This document shows positions 16,322-25,865 of a DNA stretch of 64,000 bases, piece after piece. The notes under the pieces were generated by a model that was not told the DNA's origin, did no database searches, and was given only the letters and a program-made list of their open reading frames with translations. Origin of the DNA: Planctomycetota bacterium (GTDB lineage: Bacteria; Planctomycetota; SZUA-567; H5-PLA8); the NCBI GenBank assembly GCA_023150555.1, contig JAKLKQ010000008.1, forward strand, positions 62,001 to 126,000. Direction: 5' to 3'. The translations under genes and the position numbers were made by a program. Positions within the stretch are counted from its first letter, which is position 1; every line of letters begins with the position of its first letter.

Positions 16322-17407
16322 ATGAAACGCATTAATGCGGCCGCGCCTGCGGGGCCCGCCGCGTCGATGTTCGGCACGCCCGCGCCGCCGGCCGCCCACG
16401 CGCTGACGCTCGAACAGCTGCGCCTCTTCCTGGCCGCCGCGCGCACGGGGAACTTCACGCACGCCGCCGAGCAGAGTTTCCTCTCGCAGTCGGCCTTCAG
16501 CCGCCAGATCCAGGCGCTCGAGAGCGCCCTGGGCGTGGAACTCTTCGACCGCGTCGGCCGCCACGTGCGCCTGAACGACGCGGGCCACGTGCTGGAACGC
16601 CGCGCGGCGGAGATCGTCGCGCGCGTCGAGCGCCTGGCGCACGAAGTCGTGCCCGCGGGCAAGGGCCTGCTGGGCACGATCCGCCTGGGCGCGCAGCAGA
16701 GCCTGGGCGTGCGGCTGCTGCCCACCTGGCTGGCGGCCTTTGCGCAGCGCTACCCCGGCGTGTACGTGAACCTGCTGCTGCGCAACAACGAGGAACTGCT
16801 CGAGCTGCTGCGCGGCGATTCCGTCGACGCGGCGGTGGTCGACGAGCGCTTCGTGCGCAACCGCCCGAACGCGCCGCGCGTGCGCTTTCACCTCTCGTAC
16901 CGCGACGAACTGTGGGTCGTGGGGCCCAAAGGCATCGACCCCAACGCGCGGCCGGGCCCGTCGGCGCGCTGGTTCGGGCAGTTCGAGGGCGAACGCCGCC
17001 GGCAGCTGGCGCAGTACGGCATCGTGATCGGCGACTCGACGCGTACGCCGGGCGGCGAGGTCGCGCTGAAGTTCATCGAGGCGGGGCTGGGGTACACGCT
17101 GCTGCCGGAGTTCATGGCGCGGCCTTCGTGGAAGGCCGGTCGCATCGGGCGGGTGGGCGTGACGCTGACGCGCAGCCTGGCCCTAGTAACCCCGGCTTCG
17201 CACGCGGCCTCGCCGTGCGTCGAGCGCCTCGTCGAGTTCCTCGCCCCGAAGTGGAAGGCCGAGGAGGAACGCCAGCGCCGCGACACCGAGAAGGAGACGG
17301 CCCGCGCCGCCCGCGCGGCGAAGGCTGCGAAGGCCGCAAAAGGCGCCGGGGCAGGGGGTTCGGCACGCGAAAAGGGGAAGGCCGGTAAACGCCGCGAGCC
17401 GACTTGA
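16322..17407 (+). CDS. LysR-family transcriptional regulator
   Basis: A 361-residue protein. The winged helix-turn-helix lies at about residues 20-80 (LTLEQLRLFLAAARTGNFTH, SQSAFSRQIQALESALGVEL) and the effector-binding domain at about 110-305. The last 45 residues or so are an Arg/Lys/Ala/Gly-rich tail not normal for LysR proteins. The gene is divergent from the MATE-like gene across a 63-bp spacer; LysR proteins usually control themselves and the divergent gene from such a spacer. The effector is unknown. Confidence 0.9.
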   Translation: MKRINAAAPAGPAASMFGTPAPPAAHALTLEQLRLFLAAARTGNFTHAAEQSFLSQSAFSRQIQALESALGVELFDRVGRHVRLNDAGHVLERRAAEIVARVERLAHEVVPAGKGLLGTIRLGAQQSLGVRLLPTWLAAFAQRYPGVYVNLLLRNNEELLELLRGDSVDAAVVDERFVRNRPNAPRVRFHLSYRDELWVVGPKGIDPNARPGPSARWFGQFEGERRRQLAQYGIVIGDSTRTPGGEVALKFIEAGLGYTLLPEFMARPSWKAGRIGRVGVTLTRSLALVTPASHAASPCVERLVEFLAPKWKAEEERQRRDTEKETARAARAAKAAKAAKGAGAGGSAREKGKAGKRREPT

Positions 17408-17429
17408 AAAACGGCGCGGGTGCTATATT
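17404..17429 (+). promoter_or_regulatory. Probable tRNA-His promoter
   Basis: TGCTATATT at 17421-17429 is a good extended -10 element 42 bp before the tRNA. TTGAAA at 17404-17409 would be the -35 but leaves a short 14-bp spacer, so the extended -10 may do most of the work. The -35 overlaps the LysR stop codon. Confidence 0.45.
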
Positions 17430-17471
17430 CCTATACGTCGGAAGCGCACGCCGTTCTCCCCGCGCAACGAT

Positions 17472-17549
17472 GGTGGCTATAGCTCAGCTGGTTAGAGCGC
17501 CAGATTGTGGATCTGGAGGTCGAGGGTTCAAGTCCCTCTAGCCACCCCA
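17472..17549 (+). tRNA. tRNA-His (anticodon GTG)
   Basis: Cloverleaf read directly: 5' GGTGGCTATAGCTCAG, an anticodon arm CCAGA-TTGTGGA-TCTGG with GTG in the loop, a GGTTCAAGTCC T-arm and a 3' end TAGCCAC-C-CCA. The extra G at -1 opposite C73, diagnostic of tRNA-His, is encoded, and so is CCA. Confidence 0.97.
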
Positions 17550-17654
17550 TCCCCGAGTTAGCCGAAGTGCTGGCCCGAAGCTGGGTTCCGCGCTCCTTGT
17601 TTCCTGCAAGCTGCCCCATGTACAATGAGGAGAGCTTTCCCGAGGGGCTTTTAG

Positions 17655-18464
17655 GTGAGCGAACGCGCTGAGCCGGAATGGTGGGTTGCCGCACTTAAAT
17701 TGGAAGCCGCGGGCAAACTCGCCGAAGCGGAAGCGGTGATTCGGCAGGCGCTGGACCCGCGTCAGGAACCTTCGGCGGCACAGATCGCGCACCTGTACGA
17801 GCTTCGCTGTCGCCGCCTGGTGAAGCTGGGCGGGTTCGCGGCGGCCCACATCGCCGCGGAGAAGGGCTATGCGTTCATGCGCGAGTACGCCTCAGGCGCC
17901 ACTTCCGGCGGCGAAGGCGTGGCGCTTTCGCGGGAAGCGGAGGACTACCGGGCGTCCCTCGGCGAACTTCTGCGCAAGGCAGCCCCGCCAACGACGACCA
18001 TCACAGCGGATGAAATGCGCGCCCGCGGACTGCCGCCCGTTGAAATTTCGTGTTGTGGGTATCTTCCCATGGCACGATTCCCGGAGCCGCAAACACTGCT
18101 TTATTACCACGGCCCTCCCGGTGGCCCGGATGGTTTGTCCGTGAACATAGTACAGCACGCCCCGGGTTCGGCGCCGTTCTCGCTGGACGCGGAAGTCAAG
18201 AAGAACGACCTGCCTGGGCGGAATTTCGAGCTGGGCGGCACGGGCGAATTCGAGGTTGCCGGATGCGTGCGCCCGGTGCGATGCTGGAGCATCAAGCCCA
18301 CGCCGTGGCTCGACGCGCAGGCGACGGCCTTCATAGCCGTGCCGGAATTGAACGCCACCGTTCTGATCTCATTTACGGCATGGATGGATGACAAAAACAG
18401 AGTCAGGACCCACGATATCCAGCGCTTGATCCTGGATTCCCTGACCGTAACGCCGAAGCCGTAG
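17655..18464 (+). CDS. Conserved-looking hypothetical protein
   Basis: A 269-residue soluble protein starting at GTG. The first 110 residues are helical and TPR-like (LEAAGKLAEAEAVIRQALDP is a good single repeat). The remainder is beta-rich, without transmembrane segments, and contains a GYLPMARFPEP stretch and a closing MDDKNRVRTHDIQRLILDSL helix. No known family was recognised. It is convergent with the large propeller gene (39-bp gap) and downstream of tRNA-His, with no operon partner. Codon use looks normal for the window, so it is probably a real gene. Confidence 0.65.
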   Translation: MSERAEPEWWVAALKLEAAGKLAEAEAVIRQALDPRQEPSAAQIAHLYELRCRRLVKLGGFAAAHIAAEKGYAFMREYASGATSGGEGVALSREAEDYRASLGELLRKAAPPTTTITADEMRARGLPPVEISCCGYLPMARFPEPQTLLYYHGPPGGPDGLSVNIVQHAPGSAPFSLDAEVKKNDLPGRNFELGGTGEFEVAGCVRPVRCWSIKPTPWLDAQATAFIAVPELNATVLISFTAWMDDKNRVRTHDIQRLILDSLTVTPKP

Positions 18465-18503
18465 GTTCAGTGCCTGCCGCTCACCCGGCCCGCCTGTGTG
18501 TCC

Positions 18504-21359
18504 CTACTTCAGCGGCAGCAGCTTCTCGGCGTGGTACTTCAGCTTCGCGCTCACGATCCGGCCGTTGCCGACGTCGGAGATGAAGACGCGGTGGTCCGTG
18601 TGGGTGGCGACGAAGCACGGATGGAAGAGGCCGATGCCGTCGCCGCCGGCCGGCACCGGGCTGCCGGGGCCGCTGGAATCCTCGTTGCCGTACTGCCCGA
18701 TCCGCAGGATCAGGTTCCCGCTGGTGTCCAGGACCGCGACGCCGTATTGCATCGGTTCGGGGACGAACGAGCGTCCCAGGTAGTCGAGCTTGAAGCGGGC
18801 GAACCAGCAGGCGCATCCGCCGCCCGCCCAGGCCGCGTTGAAGCCGCCGAAGCCGACGCCGCCGTAGATCCACTCGTAGTCTTCCACCCAGTACCCGGTG
18901 ATCTCCTGCTTGCGCTGGGGGTAGGAATCCTTGGGCAGAGGGATCGGAATCTGCGGCGAGGACGAAAGGAAGCGGCCTTTCTTCGCAGGGAACTTGAGGA
19001 GCGTGGAGGACATGCCGTCCTGCGGCGGCTTCCCGTCGAAACGCCGCGCCGGGGTCGCCATCATGTAGACGTTGCGGTCCTTGTCGATGAACACGCCGTC
19101 CGTCTGAGGCGCGCCCAGCACCGCGTCCTCGACCACCACCTGGCCGTGGCGGTCCCAGATGTGCACGCAGACGGAGGTGGAGGACGTCACGCGTCCGGGG
19201 TATTGGCGCGGCGAGTACTTCTTGTACACCTCCATGACTTGATCGCCGACGACCTCCTCGTTCTTGTGAAATTCGGCCCGGTTGTGGCAGGCGACGGCGA
19301 TATCCCCGCGGGCGTTGATCGACATGCCGCCCTGGTGGTAGCAGACGGCGTTGGTCGCCGGCATCTGGAGCCCGGAGATCAGGGATCCGTACCGCCCGCC
19401 GTTCATGCCGCCGTTGATCTTGTCGAATTCCGCGCCGTAATCGAAGGGGATCTCCCGCATCGTGCGCAGGTCGAAGCGGGCCAGGACGTTGATGGTCCGC
19501 AGGTAGATGTTCCCGTCCAGGTCGAAGTCGGCGTCCATGGGGTTGTAGGGGAGCTTGATCATCTTCATCTTGCCGGAGTCCGGATCGACTTCCAGAAGTT
19601 CATTGAAGGCCTTCATGGTCGCGCCGCTGTCCGCCTCGCCGACGTACAGCTTCCCGCTCCTGGGATTCACGTAGAGCTGCTGGATGTTCCAGACGAGCGT
19701 CTTGGGGCGGAACGCTTCCTCCTTCACGAAGTTTCCGAAGTTCAGCTTCTCGGCCCACTTGCCGTTCTCTTTCTGGTACTTGCGCACGCCGGAGATGAAA
19801 TCCTGCTCTTCGCGCATGCGGAAGCCGCCCCACTTGTCCTCCTCGTTGCTGCGAATGTGGTTCTTGCCCGAGACCCAGAACGTGAGCGGCTCGCTCCAAG
19901 AGTCCAGCGTCACGTACGCCAAGGCGTTCTTGGAGAAACGGCCTTCGGGGTAGGTGCCGATCGGGAAGGGCTCGGTGGAGGTGGCCTTGCAGGCGGGGTA
20001 GGGCGTGATGCGCGTCAGGGTCTGGCTGATCTTCTTCGGGTCGTAGCTCGTCTTGTACTGCGGGTCGTTCCAGACCTCCTTGGAGACGCCGATGGAACTC
20101 CAGGAGAAAGCGAAGATCTCGCCCGTCTTCTTGTGCACTAGGACCTTGGCCGGCTTCGTGCACGCGATGGACTTCTTGAGCTCGCCGTCCGGCGAGAAGA
20201 CCTGGATCCGGTCATTGATGAAGTCCGAGACGTACACGAGCCCGTTCGCGTCGACGTCGATCGAGGTCGGCGTCGTGAACTGTTTCTCGCCTTTGCCGAA
20301 CTCGTTCTGCTTCTCGGATCCGGCGAAGACCTTCAGGGGATCGTTCTTCTCGTAATCCATCACGAAGACGCCCGGAATGTTGCCCGGGGAGCCCGCGTAC
20401 GTGTCGTGCCAGAGGCTGCCGGCCGTGTAGAGCTTCTTCCCGTCCGGGGAAAAGGCCATGGAACTGGGGCCGGAGAAGACGGTCCCCTGCCCGAAGCCGC
20501 CGTACCCCTGGCGCGCGAAGGAGATCCCCGTCTTCGGGCCTTCCAGCGGCAACCCGCCCGAACTGCCGTCCGTGGCCAGCCGGTTGAGCCGCTCCATGGC
20601 GACGGCGATGTGCTTCCCGTGGACCGCGATCGCCGAAGCGCCCGTGCCTTCCATTCCGGACTTCAGCCCGCAGGTCTCGTCGCGGTTGTCGCCGGACGTC
20701 AACAGGGTCTGGTGGTAGTTGCTGTTCTTCAGCGGCACTTCATCACGGTTCCCGAACTTGCTCCACTTCAAGCCGACCACGTTGCGCACCTGGTCGGCCG
20801 GGAACGGGTAGATGGTCTTGAGGTACTTGCCGTCGCGGTCGAAGAGGCGCAGGTTGTCCCGGCCGCGCGACTCGAAGACGTAGAGGCCTTCGGGCGCCAT
20901 CCAGATGATGGAGGACTCGCCCGTGCGTTTGTGCGGTGAGTAGTAGAGCGACTTGTCGAACTCCACCTTCAGGCCCAGTGAGACCCGGACGCGGAATTCG
21001 GCGCGGCCTTCCACGTAGCGCCCCTGGTCGTCCTTCGAATCCCAGTGCAGGGTCTGCTTCAACGCGTTCTTCTGGAACGGCGCGGGGGCGTTGGCGCCCA
21101 GCACGCCGCTGGCCAGATGCCGGATGACGTTCTTCTCGTTGTCCTCTACGACCACCGTCGCGTCGCAGTAGTCCTTGGAGGCGAACGTGATCGTGACGCT
21201 GTCGCCGTCGATCTGGAGCGCGGGCTCTTCGGTGAACTCGTAGACCTGCTTCCGCTTGATCGTGAACTCGGCGTAGAGGTCGTCGGCGCCGAAGCCCGAG
21301 CCGGCCATCAGGAAGAAGACGGTGACGGAAAGCAGGGCCCTGATGAAGTGTCGGCTCAT
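18504..21359 (-). CDS. Secreted NHL-type beta-propeller protein with FlgD-like Ig domain
   Basis: A 951-residue protein with a signal peptide (MSRHFIRALLSVTVFFLMAG, cleavage near FGA). Residues of about 45-130 look like a FlgD-type Ig domain (VIRHLASGVLG, LHWDSKDDQGRYV). Repeated propeller blades follow: YVSDFINDRIQVFSPDGE, GNIYLRTINVLARFD and, at the end, RVFISDVGNGRIVSAKL, the NHL blade pattern. An ATG 12 bp upstream is also possible, but AAAGGGG then sits directly against it. Such proteins are common in planctomycete-like genomes and are thought to bind carbohydrate or protein outside the cell; no catalytic residues are evident. It is divergent from the DUF1800 gene across a 597-bp gap. 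Confidence 0.8.
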   Translation of the reverse strand: MSRHFIRALLSVTVFFLMAGSGFGADDLYAEFTIKRKQVYEFTEEPALQIDGDSVTITFASKDYCDATVVVEDNEKNVIRHLASGVLGANAPAPFQKNALKQTLHWDSKDDQGRYVEGRAEFRVRVSLGLKVEFDKSLYYSPHKRTGESSIIWMAPEGLYVFESRGRDNLRLFDRDGKYLKTIYPFPADQVRNVVGLKWSKFGNRDEVPLKNSNYHQTLLTSGDNRDETCGLKSGMEGTGASAIAVHGKHIAVAMERLNRLATDGSSGGLPLEGPKTGISFARQGYGGFGQGTVFSGPSSMAFSPDGKKLYTAGSLWHDTYAGSPGNIPGVFVMDYEKNDPLKVFAGSEKQNEFGKGEKQFTTPTSIDVDANGLVYVSDFINDRIQVFSPDGELKKSIACTKPAKVLVHKKTGEIFAFSWSSIGVSKEVWNDPQYKTSYDPKKISQTLTRITPYPACKATSTEPFPIGTYPEGRFSKNALAYVTLDSWSEPLTFWVSGKNHIRSNEEDKWGGFRMREEQDFISGVRKYQKENGKWAEKLNFGNFVKEEAFRPKTLVWNIQQLYVNPRSGKLYVGEADSGATMKAFNELLEVDPDSGKMKMIKLPYNPMDADFDLDGNIYLRTINVLARFDLRTMREIPFDYGAEFDKINGGMNGGRYGSLISGLQMPATNAVCYHQGGMSINARGDIAVACHNRAEFHKNEEVVGDQVMEVYKKYSPRQYPGRVTSSTSVCVHIWDRHGQVVVEDAVLGAPQTDGVFIDKDRNVYMMATPARRFDGKPPQDGMSSTLLKFPAKKGRFLSSSPQIPIPLPKDSYPQRKQEITGYWVEDYEWIYGGVGFGGFNAAWAGGGCACWFARFKLDYLGRSFVPEPMQYGVAVLDTSGNLILRIGQYGNEDSSGPGSPVPAGGDGIGLFHPCFVATHTDHRVFISDVGNGRIVSAKLKYHAEKLLPLK

Positions 21360-21956
21360 CACTTTGGTCATCCCCTTTCGTCGTGCGGAAACATCGTCGC
21401 GACGGAAAAACCCGTTTTGACAAGGACCGCGCGCAGGACGCGCGGCGGCTCGTCCCATCCGGCGGAACCGGGACGTAGCCCCACGTGCGCGTCGGCAGCA
21501 GGCGTGTCGCATTTAAAAATACCCCTTAACGCAGGGTTGCGAGCGACTAATTGCAGATAATGGGCGCCCCTCGATGACACTCATAAGTATTCTTAAATCA
21601 ACAGGTTGCGCCGGTTTTCCGCGCCCAGAAAAGAAATCGGCAGCCTAAAGAAACAGCAGTTCCACCGCGTGCTCAACCACTTGCCCGCATCCTTCATGAA
21701 CTGTGCTTCCCAAGCTGCGCCAGGGCGTTGAACCAGCCCAGGGCCAGCTCTCCTTGCAGGAAAGGTTGGCCGATTTGCTATTTGAGCTCGCCATGAGGTA
21801 GGGTGTGGGTTGCGAGGGGCTCGCCGAACGATTTCAGGTGTTGCACAATTCGCTGCTAGCCGGGCGAGGAGAAATCCCGCAACAGGCGCGAAGCGTGGGC
21901 CGTTGCATCGGTCCCTGAACAGTCCTCCAGGAAAGCCTGGAGGGAAGGATTCCTGC
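21360..21956. other. 597-bp divergent intergenic region
   Basis: Separates the propeller gene and the DUF1800 gene, so it should carry both promoters. Around 21500-21640 it is locally AT-rich (TTTAAAAATACC, AGTATTCTTAAATC), where promoters are most likely, but no clear -35/-10 pair stands out. The only distinct structure is the hairpin at 21924-21943. No gene is supported. Confidence 0.4.
21924..21943 (+). promoter_or_regulatory. Hairpin over the ribosome binding site of the DUF1800 gene
   Basis: CCTCCAGG-AAAG-CCTGGAGG is a perfect 8-bp stem with a 4-nt loop. Its 3' arm contains GGAGG, the start of the GGAGGGAAGG ribosome binding site, leaving only GGAAGG free 8 nt before the ATG at 21957. 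Folding could lower translation of the DUF1800/DUF1501 pair. Confidence 0.45.
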
Positions 21957-23489
21957 ATGCCCAATGCCGGCCCCGTTCACCCCGCTTCGGCGCACAACGC
22001 GGATGCTGGCACCAGTCGTCGCACCTTTCTTAAGCTCGGTGCAGCTGCAGCCACCTTCCTCGTTTTGGCTGCCCGTTTCCAGCGCACTGCATTCGCAGGA
22101 TCTACAGCCGGCCAACGCGTCGCGCCCGCCGATCCTGTTTACCATCTCCTGAACCGCATCAGCAATGGCGTCACCCCCGAAGACCTGTCCCTCGCCCGGG
22201 ATATGGGCTTCAACGCCTTCCTTGAGCAGCAGCTCAATCCGGCCGGCGTTCGCGAATCGGCCCTCAATGGCAAGATCAAGAAGCTCCGCGTCTGGACCAT
22301 GAAATCCCAGCAGCTGCTCAAGCTGAACGACTGGGAATTGGCCTACCGCGGACTGCTCAACGGCGCGGTCGTGCGTGCCGTCTATGCCAAGGCACAGCTC
22401 TTCGAACGCGTCTGCGAGTTCTGGATCGACCACTTCAACGTCTCCGGCGACGACTCCCCCGGCACGACTGTAGACTACGTCAACGCGCTGCGCCGTCACG
22501 CCTTTGGGCGCTTCCGCGACCTCCTGGGCGCCAGCGCCAAGCACCCCGCGATGCTCTATTACCTCGACAACGCCAGCAACATCGCCGCACACCCCAACGA
22601 AAACTATGCTCGAGAGCTGATGGAACTCCACACCGTCGGCGTGGATGGCGGTTACACCGAGGAGGACGTGAGGGAGGTAGCTCGCGCGTTAACCGGCTGG
22701 TCGGTCGACTGGGGCGAAGGCTTCGCCTTCCACGAATGGGACCACGAATTCGGCGCCAAGCAGATCCTGGGCGTCGACTTCCCTGCCGGGCGCGGCATGG
22801 AGGAAGGCGATCAGATCCTCGACATGCTCGCCGACCATCCCAACACGCGCAGCTTCGTCTGCCGCAAGCTCTGCCGCCGCTTTGTCTCGGACGCGCCGCC
22901 CGAAAGCCTCGTAGCACGCATGGCCGACGTCTGGGCGCAGACCGGCGGCCAGATCGTCCCCGTCCTGCGCGAGCTCTTCACCTCGTCGGAGTTCGCCGCC
23001 GCCGCTGGGTCCAAGCTTCGCCGCCCGCTCGATTGGTTTGCCGCTTCCTTGCGCGTCACGGGCGCAACCGTGAAGGATTTCTGGTGGCAGCATTACATGC
23101 TCGAGCAGATCGGCCAGCTGCCCCACGGCTGGCACCCGCCGGACGGCTATCCCGACACAGCCCGCGCCTGGGCCAATACGGGTGGCCTCCTCGCGCGCTG
23201 GAACCAGGCCTTCGTGCTCACCGACGGCGCGCTCAACTGGCACGACCGCAGCCTCGCCACGCTGCTCAAGAAGAAGGTCGGACGCTTCAAGACCGCGGGC
23301 GAACTCGTCGGCCGACTGGGCCTGGCGGTCTTCGGCGAAGCGCTTTCGCCCGAGCAGGCCGCTCCGTACGTGGATTTCGCCAGCGATGGGCAAGGGGCCG
23401 ACGCGATCATCGAGAAGGGCCTCGTGGGTGCCAAGATGGGAACCACCGCCGGCCTGATGCTCTGCTCCCCCCTGTTTATGTGGCGCTGA
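21957..23489 (+). CDS. Tat-exported DUF1800 protein
   Basis: A 510-residue protein. The ATG at 21957 follows GGAGGGAAGG. A twin-arginine signal (TSRRTFLKLGAAAATF) is at about residues 20-45, so it is predicted to be exported folded. The body matches DUF1800: HLLNRISNGVTPEDLSLARD near the N-terminus, FWIDHFNV, NENYARELMELHTVGVDGGY and CRKLCRRFVSD. DUF1800 proteins have no proven activity and almost always sit next to a DUF1501 gene, as here (37-bp gap), which implies they work together outside the cytoplasm. Confidence 0.92.
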   Translation: MPNAGPVHPASAHNADAGTSRRTFLKLGAAAATFLVLAARFQRTAFAGSTAGQRVAPADPVYHLLNRISNGVTPEDLSLARDMGFNAFLEQQLNPAGVRESALNGKIKKLRVWTMKSQQLLKLNDWELAYRGLLNGAVVRAVYAKAQLFERVCEFWIDHFNVSGDDSPGTTVDYVNALRRHAFGRFRDLLGASAKHPAMLYYLDNASNIAAHPNENYARELMELHTVGVDGGYTEEDVREVARALTGWSVDWGEGFAFHEWDHEFGAKQILGVDFPAGRGMEEGDQILDMLADHPNTRSFVCRKLCRRFVSDAPPESLVARMADVWAQTGGQIVPVLRELFTSSEFAAAAGSKLRRPLDWFAASLRVTGATVKDFWWQHYMLEQIGQLPHGWHPPDGYPDTARAWANTGGLLARWNQAFVLTDGALNWHDRSLATLLKKKVGRFKTAGELVGRLGLAVFGEALSPEQAAPYVDFASDGQGADAIIEKGLVGAKMGTTAGLMLCSPLFMWR

Positions 23490-23526
23490 TGACTTTTCCC
23501 CTTGTCCTCGGACCGGAGTTCCGCCG

Positions 23527-24789
23527 ATGAAGAGCACCCTCTCGCGCCGCGACCTGCTGACCCGCTGGTTCAAAACCGGAACCGTCTCCGAAGCCGCGCA
23601 CGCACCGCGCGTCGCGTTCTCGCCCCGCGGCGCGTTCCCGCTGGGCGATGTCGTCGTCTGCATCTTCCTTCGCGGCGGTATGGACGGCCTCAGTGCGGTC
23701 GTGCCGTACGGCGAAGGCGGGAACTACTACGACAACCGGCCCACCCTCGCGCTGGCCGAGCCGGGTTCGCCATCGCCCAACGCCGCGCGGGATCTGGACG
23801 GATTTTTCGGCCTCCATCCGGCCTTGTCGCCCCTCTATCCCTTGTACCAGGACGGACGGCTGGCCTTTGTGCATGCCACCGGCTCGATCGATCCCTCGCG
23901 CAGCCACTTCGATGCTATGCGTTTCATGGAAATCGGCGTTCCCGGCAATCGCAGCGTCGGTACGGGATGGCTGGGCCGGCACCTCGAGCTGCTCGGGGCT
24001 GGAAATGATTCGCCCTTCCGCGCCATGAGTTTCGGCGGGCAGCTGCCCGAGTCGCTGCGCAGTTCGATTCCGGCCTTGTCCCTTCGCGACCTTGAATCCT
24101 TCCGCATCGAGGCGCGCTGGGACCAACGGGACGCCATCGAACAGGTCATCCGCGGGCAGTATCATGTAGACAATCCATCTGGATACCTCGAACAGGCCGC
24201 CCGCTCCGTTTTCGAAGCCGTGGGCACCATCCAGAGTCTCGATCCGGCCAACTACCAGCCTTCCGGCGGCGCCGTCTATCCCGACAACGAACTGGGGTGG
24301 GGGTTGAGCCAAGTGGCGCAGATCGTAAAGGCCGACCTCGGGCTCGAAGCGGCCTGCGTGGACCTCAACGGTTGGGACACCCATAACGGACAAGGGAATT
24401 TCGGCGGCAGATTCGATGTGTTGCTCGACGCGTTCGCCCGCGCGCTCGAGGCGTTCAATTTGGATCTCGGCAGCCGGATGAACAACATTACCGTGGTGGC
24501 GATGAGCGAATTCGGACGGCGGGTCACGGAGAACGCCAGCGCCGGGACCGATCATGGCCACGGAGGGCTGATGACCGTCCTGAGCGGAGGGCTTACCAGC
24601 GGGCAGGTCTTCGCGGATTGGCCGGGGCTTGCCCCCGGTGAACTCGATGACGGCGACCTCGCCATCACCACCGACTACCGCGACGTCCTCGCCGAACTCA
24701 TCGGCCGGCGGCTTCTCAATCCCAATGCCGACCAGGTGTTCCCCGGCCATACCCCACGGGAGCTGAACTTCTTCGTCCAGCGGACCTGA
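23527..24789 (+). CDS. Exported DUF1501 protein
   Basis: A 420-residue partner of the DUF1800 protein, probably translated from the same transcript. The N-terminus has SRRDLLTRW, a weak twin-arginine signal without a long hydrophobic core. DUF1501 hallmarks are visible: VVCIFLRGGMDGLSAVVPYG, VHATGSIDPSRSHFDAMRFM, DLNGWDTHNGQ and MSEFGRRVTENAS...TDHGHGG. The fold is related to sulfatase/phosphatase-type enzymes and the conserved Asp/His residues could bind metal, but the reaction is unknown. Confidence 0.92.
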   Translation: MKSTLSRRDLLTRWFKTGTVSEAAHAPRVAFSPRGAFPLGDVVVCIFLRGGMDGLSAVVPYGEGGNYYDNRPTLALAEPGSPSPNAARDLDGFFGLHPALSPLYPLYQDGRLAFVHATGSIDPSRSHFDAMRFMEIGVPGNRSVGTGWLGRHLELLGAGNDSPFRAMSFGGQLPESLRSSIPALSLRDLESFRIEARWDQRDAIEQVIRGQYHVDNPSGYLEQAARSVFEAVGTIQSLDPANYQPSGGAVYPDNELGWGLSQVAQIVKADLGLEAACVDLNGWDTHNGQGNFGGRFDVLLDAFARALEAFNLDLGSRMNNITVVAMSEFGRRVTENASAGTDHGHGGLMTVLSGGLTSGQVFADWPGLAPGELDDGDLAITTDYRDVLAELIGRRLLNPNADQVFPGHTPRELNFFVQRT

Positions 24790-24848
24790 ATTTCCGGGCC
24801 CTCAACGGCGGATGGCAAATGGCCCGCCTCATCGCCCGGAGATACCTG

Positions 24849-25355
24849 TCAGCCCGTGACCGCCTCTTCCAGTTTGTCCAGGGTCTGCGTGAGGCCTTCC
24901 TTCATGCCCATCTTCAGGACCGTCTCGAGGGCTTCGGCGGTGGCGTAGGTGGTCTTGGTCGTCACCGTCGTCTTCCCGTCGCGCTCGGTCATCGTCAGCA
25001 CGGTGTGCGAGCTGGGCATGTTGGGAATGGCCTGGCCCGATTCGTCGCAAAAGATGTCCGTGTACTCGAAGGAGTCTTCGGGGCGGATGTTCGCGTAATT
25101 GAACTTGCCCCAACTGGTCATCCCGAACCATTCGCCCTGGTTCTTGTCCACGCACTTCATGCCGTAGTGCCAGCTGCCGCCGTCCTTGAATTCCAGGTGC
25201 TTGATGATGGTTTCCCAGCCGCGCGGCCCCCACCACTTCAGCAGCATCTCGCGCGTGGAGTAGGCCTTCCAGACCTTGGCCTTGGGCGCGGCGAAGGTGC
25301 GTTCGACGATCAGCGTTTTTTTATCCTTCTCCACCGTGAATTTTGTCTGGCTCAT
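24849..25355 (-). CDS. SRPBCC (AHSA1-like) protein
   Basis: A 168-residue START/Bet v1-like fold protein of the AHSA1 group: ERTFAAPKAKVWKAYSTREML, LLKWWGPRGW and a long C-terminal helix ending LDKLEEAVTG. These proteins bind hydrophobic ligands in a deep pocket. The start at 25355 overlaps the stop of the ArsR gene (ATGA), so translation is coupled. ArsR regulators paired with SRPBCC genes are a recurrent two-gene unit in which the regulator controls both. Confidence 0.9.
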   Translation of the reverse strand: MSQTKFTVEKDKKTLIVERTFAAPKAKVWKAYSTREMLLKWWGPRGWETIIKHLEFKDGGSWHYGMKCVDKNQGEWFGMTSWGKFNYANIRPEDSFEYTDIFCDESGQAIPNMPSSHTVLTMTERDGKTTVTTKTTYATAEALETVLKMGMKEGLTQTLDKLEEAVTG

Positions 25356-25684
25356 GACGTCGCGTCCTCCCTGAGGATGGCTTCCAGTTTGTCGAACCGT
25401 TCCGCCCACATCCGGGCGTAGCGTTCGATGTGTTTGCGGGCCACGTTCACCGTCTTCGGCACGATCAGGACGACCTGCTCCTTGCCCCGGCGGCGCTTGG
25501 TGACGAGGTTGGCCTTCTCCAGCACCTTGATGTGTTTCGAGATCGCGCCGAAGGTCAACTCGAAGTGCGCCGCGATCTCCCCGATGCTCATCTCCGCCTT
25601 GGCCACGCGCGCCAGGATCGCCCGCCGCGTGTGATCGGAGAGCGCCCCGAAGAGCAGGTCCAGCTGCAGATTTGATTCTACCAT
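25352..25684 (-). CDS. ArsR/SmtB-family repressor
   Basis: A 110-residue winged-helix protein: LFGALSDHTRRAILARVAKA, MSIGEIAAHFELTFGAISKH for the recognition helix, and LVTKRRRGKEQVV for the wing. No metal-binding cysteine pair is present, so it is not a classic metal sensor; it resembles the SdpR-like autorepressors that accompany SRPBCC proteins. It is the first gene of a two-gene operon with a 4-bp overlap and probably represses its own promoter just above 25684. Confidence 0.92.
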   Translation of the reverse strand: MVESNLQLDLLFGALSDHTRRAILARVAKAEMSIGEIAAHFELTFGAISKHIKVLEKANLVTKRRRGKEQVVLIVPKTVNVARKHIERYARMWAERFDKLEAILREDATS

Positions 25685-25787
25685 TTGGTAGAATGTAGTC
25701 CGGGCGCGCCGGATGTCAACAAGGATTTGCCGTGGCGTGCGAAAACGCAGCCTGAGGCCGGGCGAGCTTTGGCGAGAGGGGAAATAT

Positions 25788-25865
<78 letters not shown>

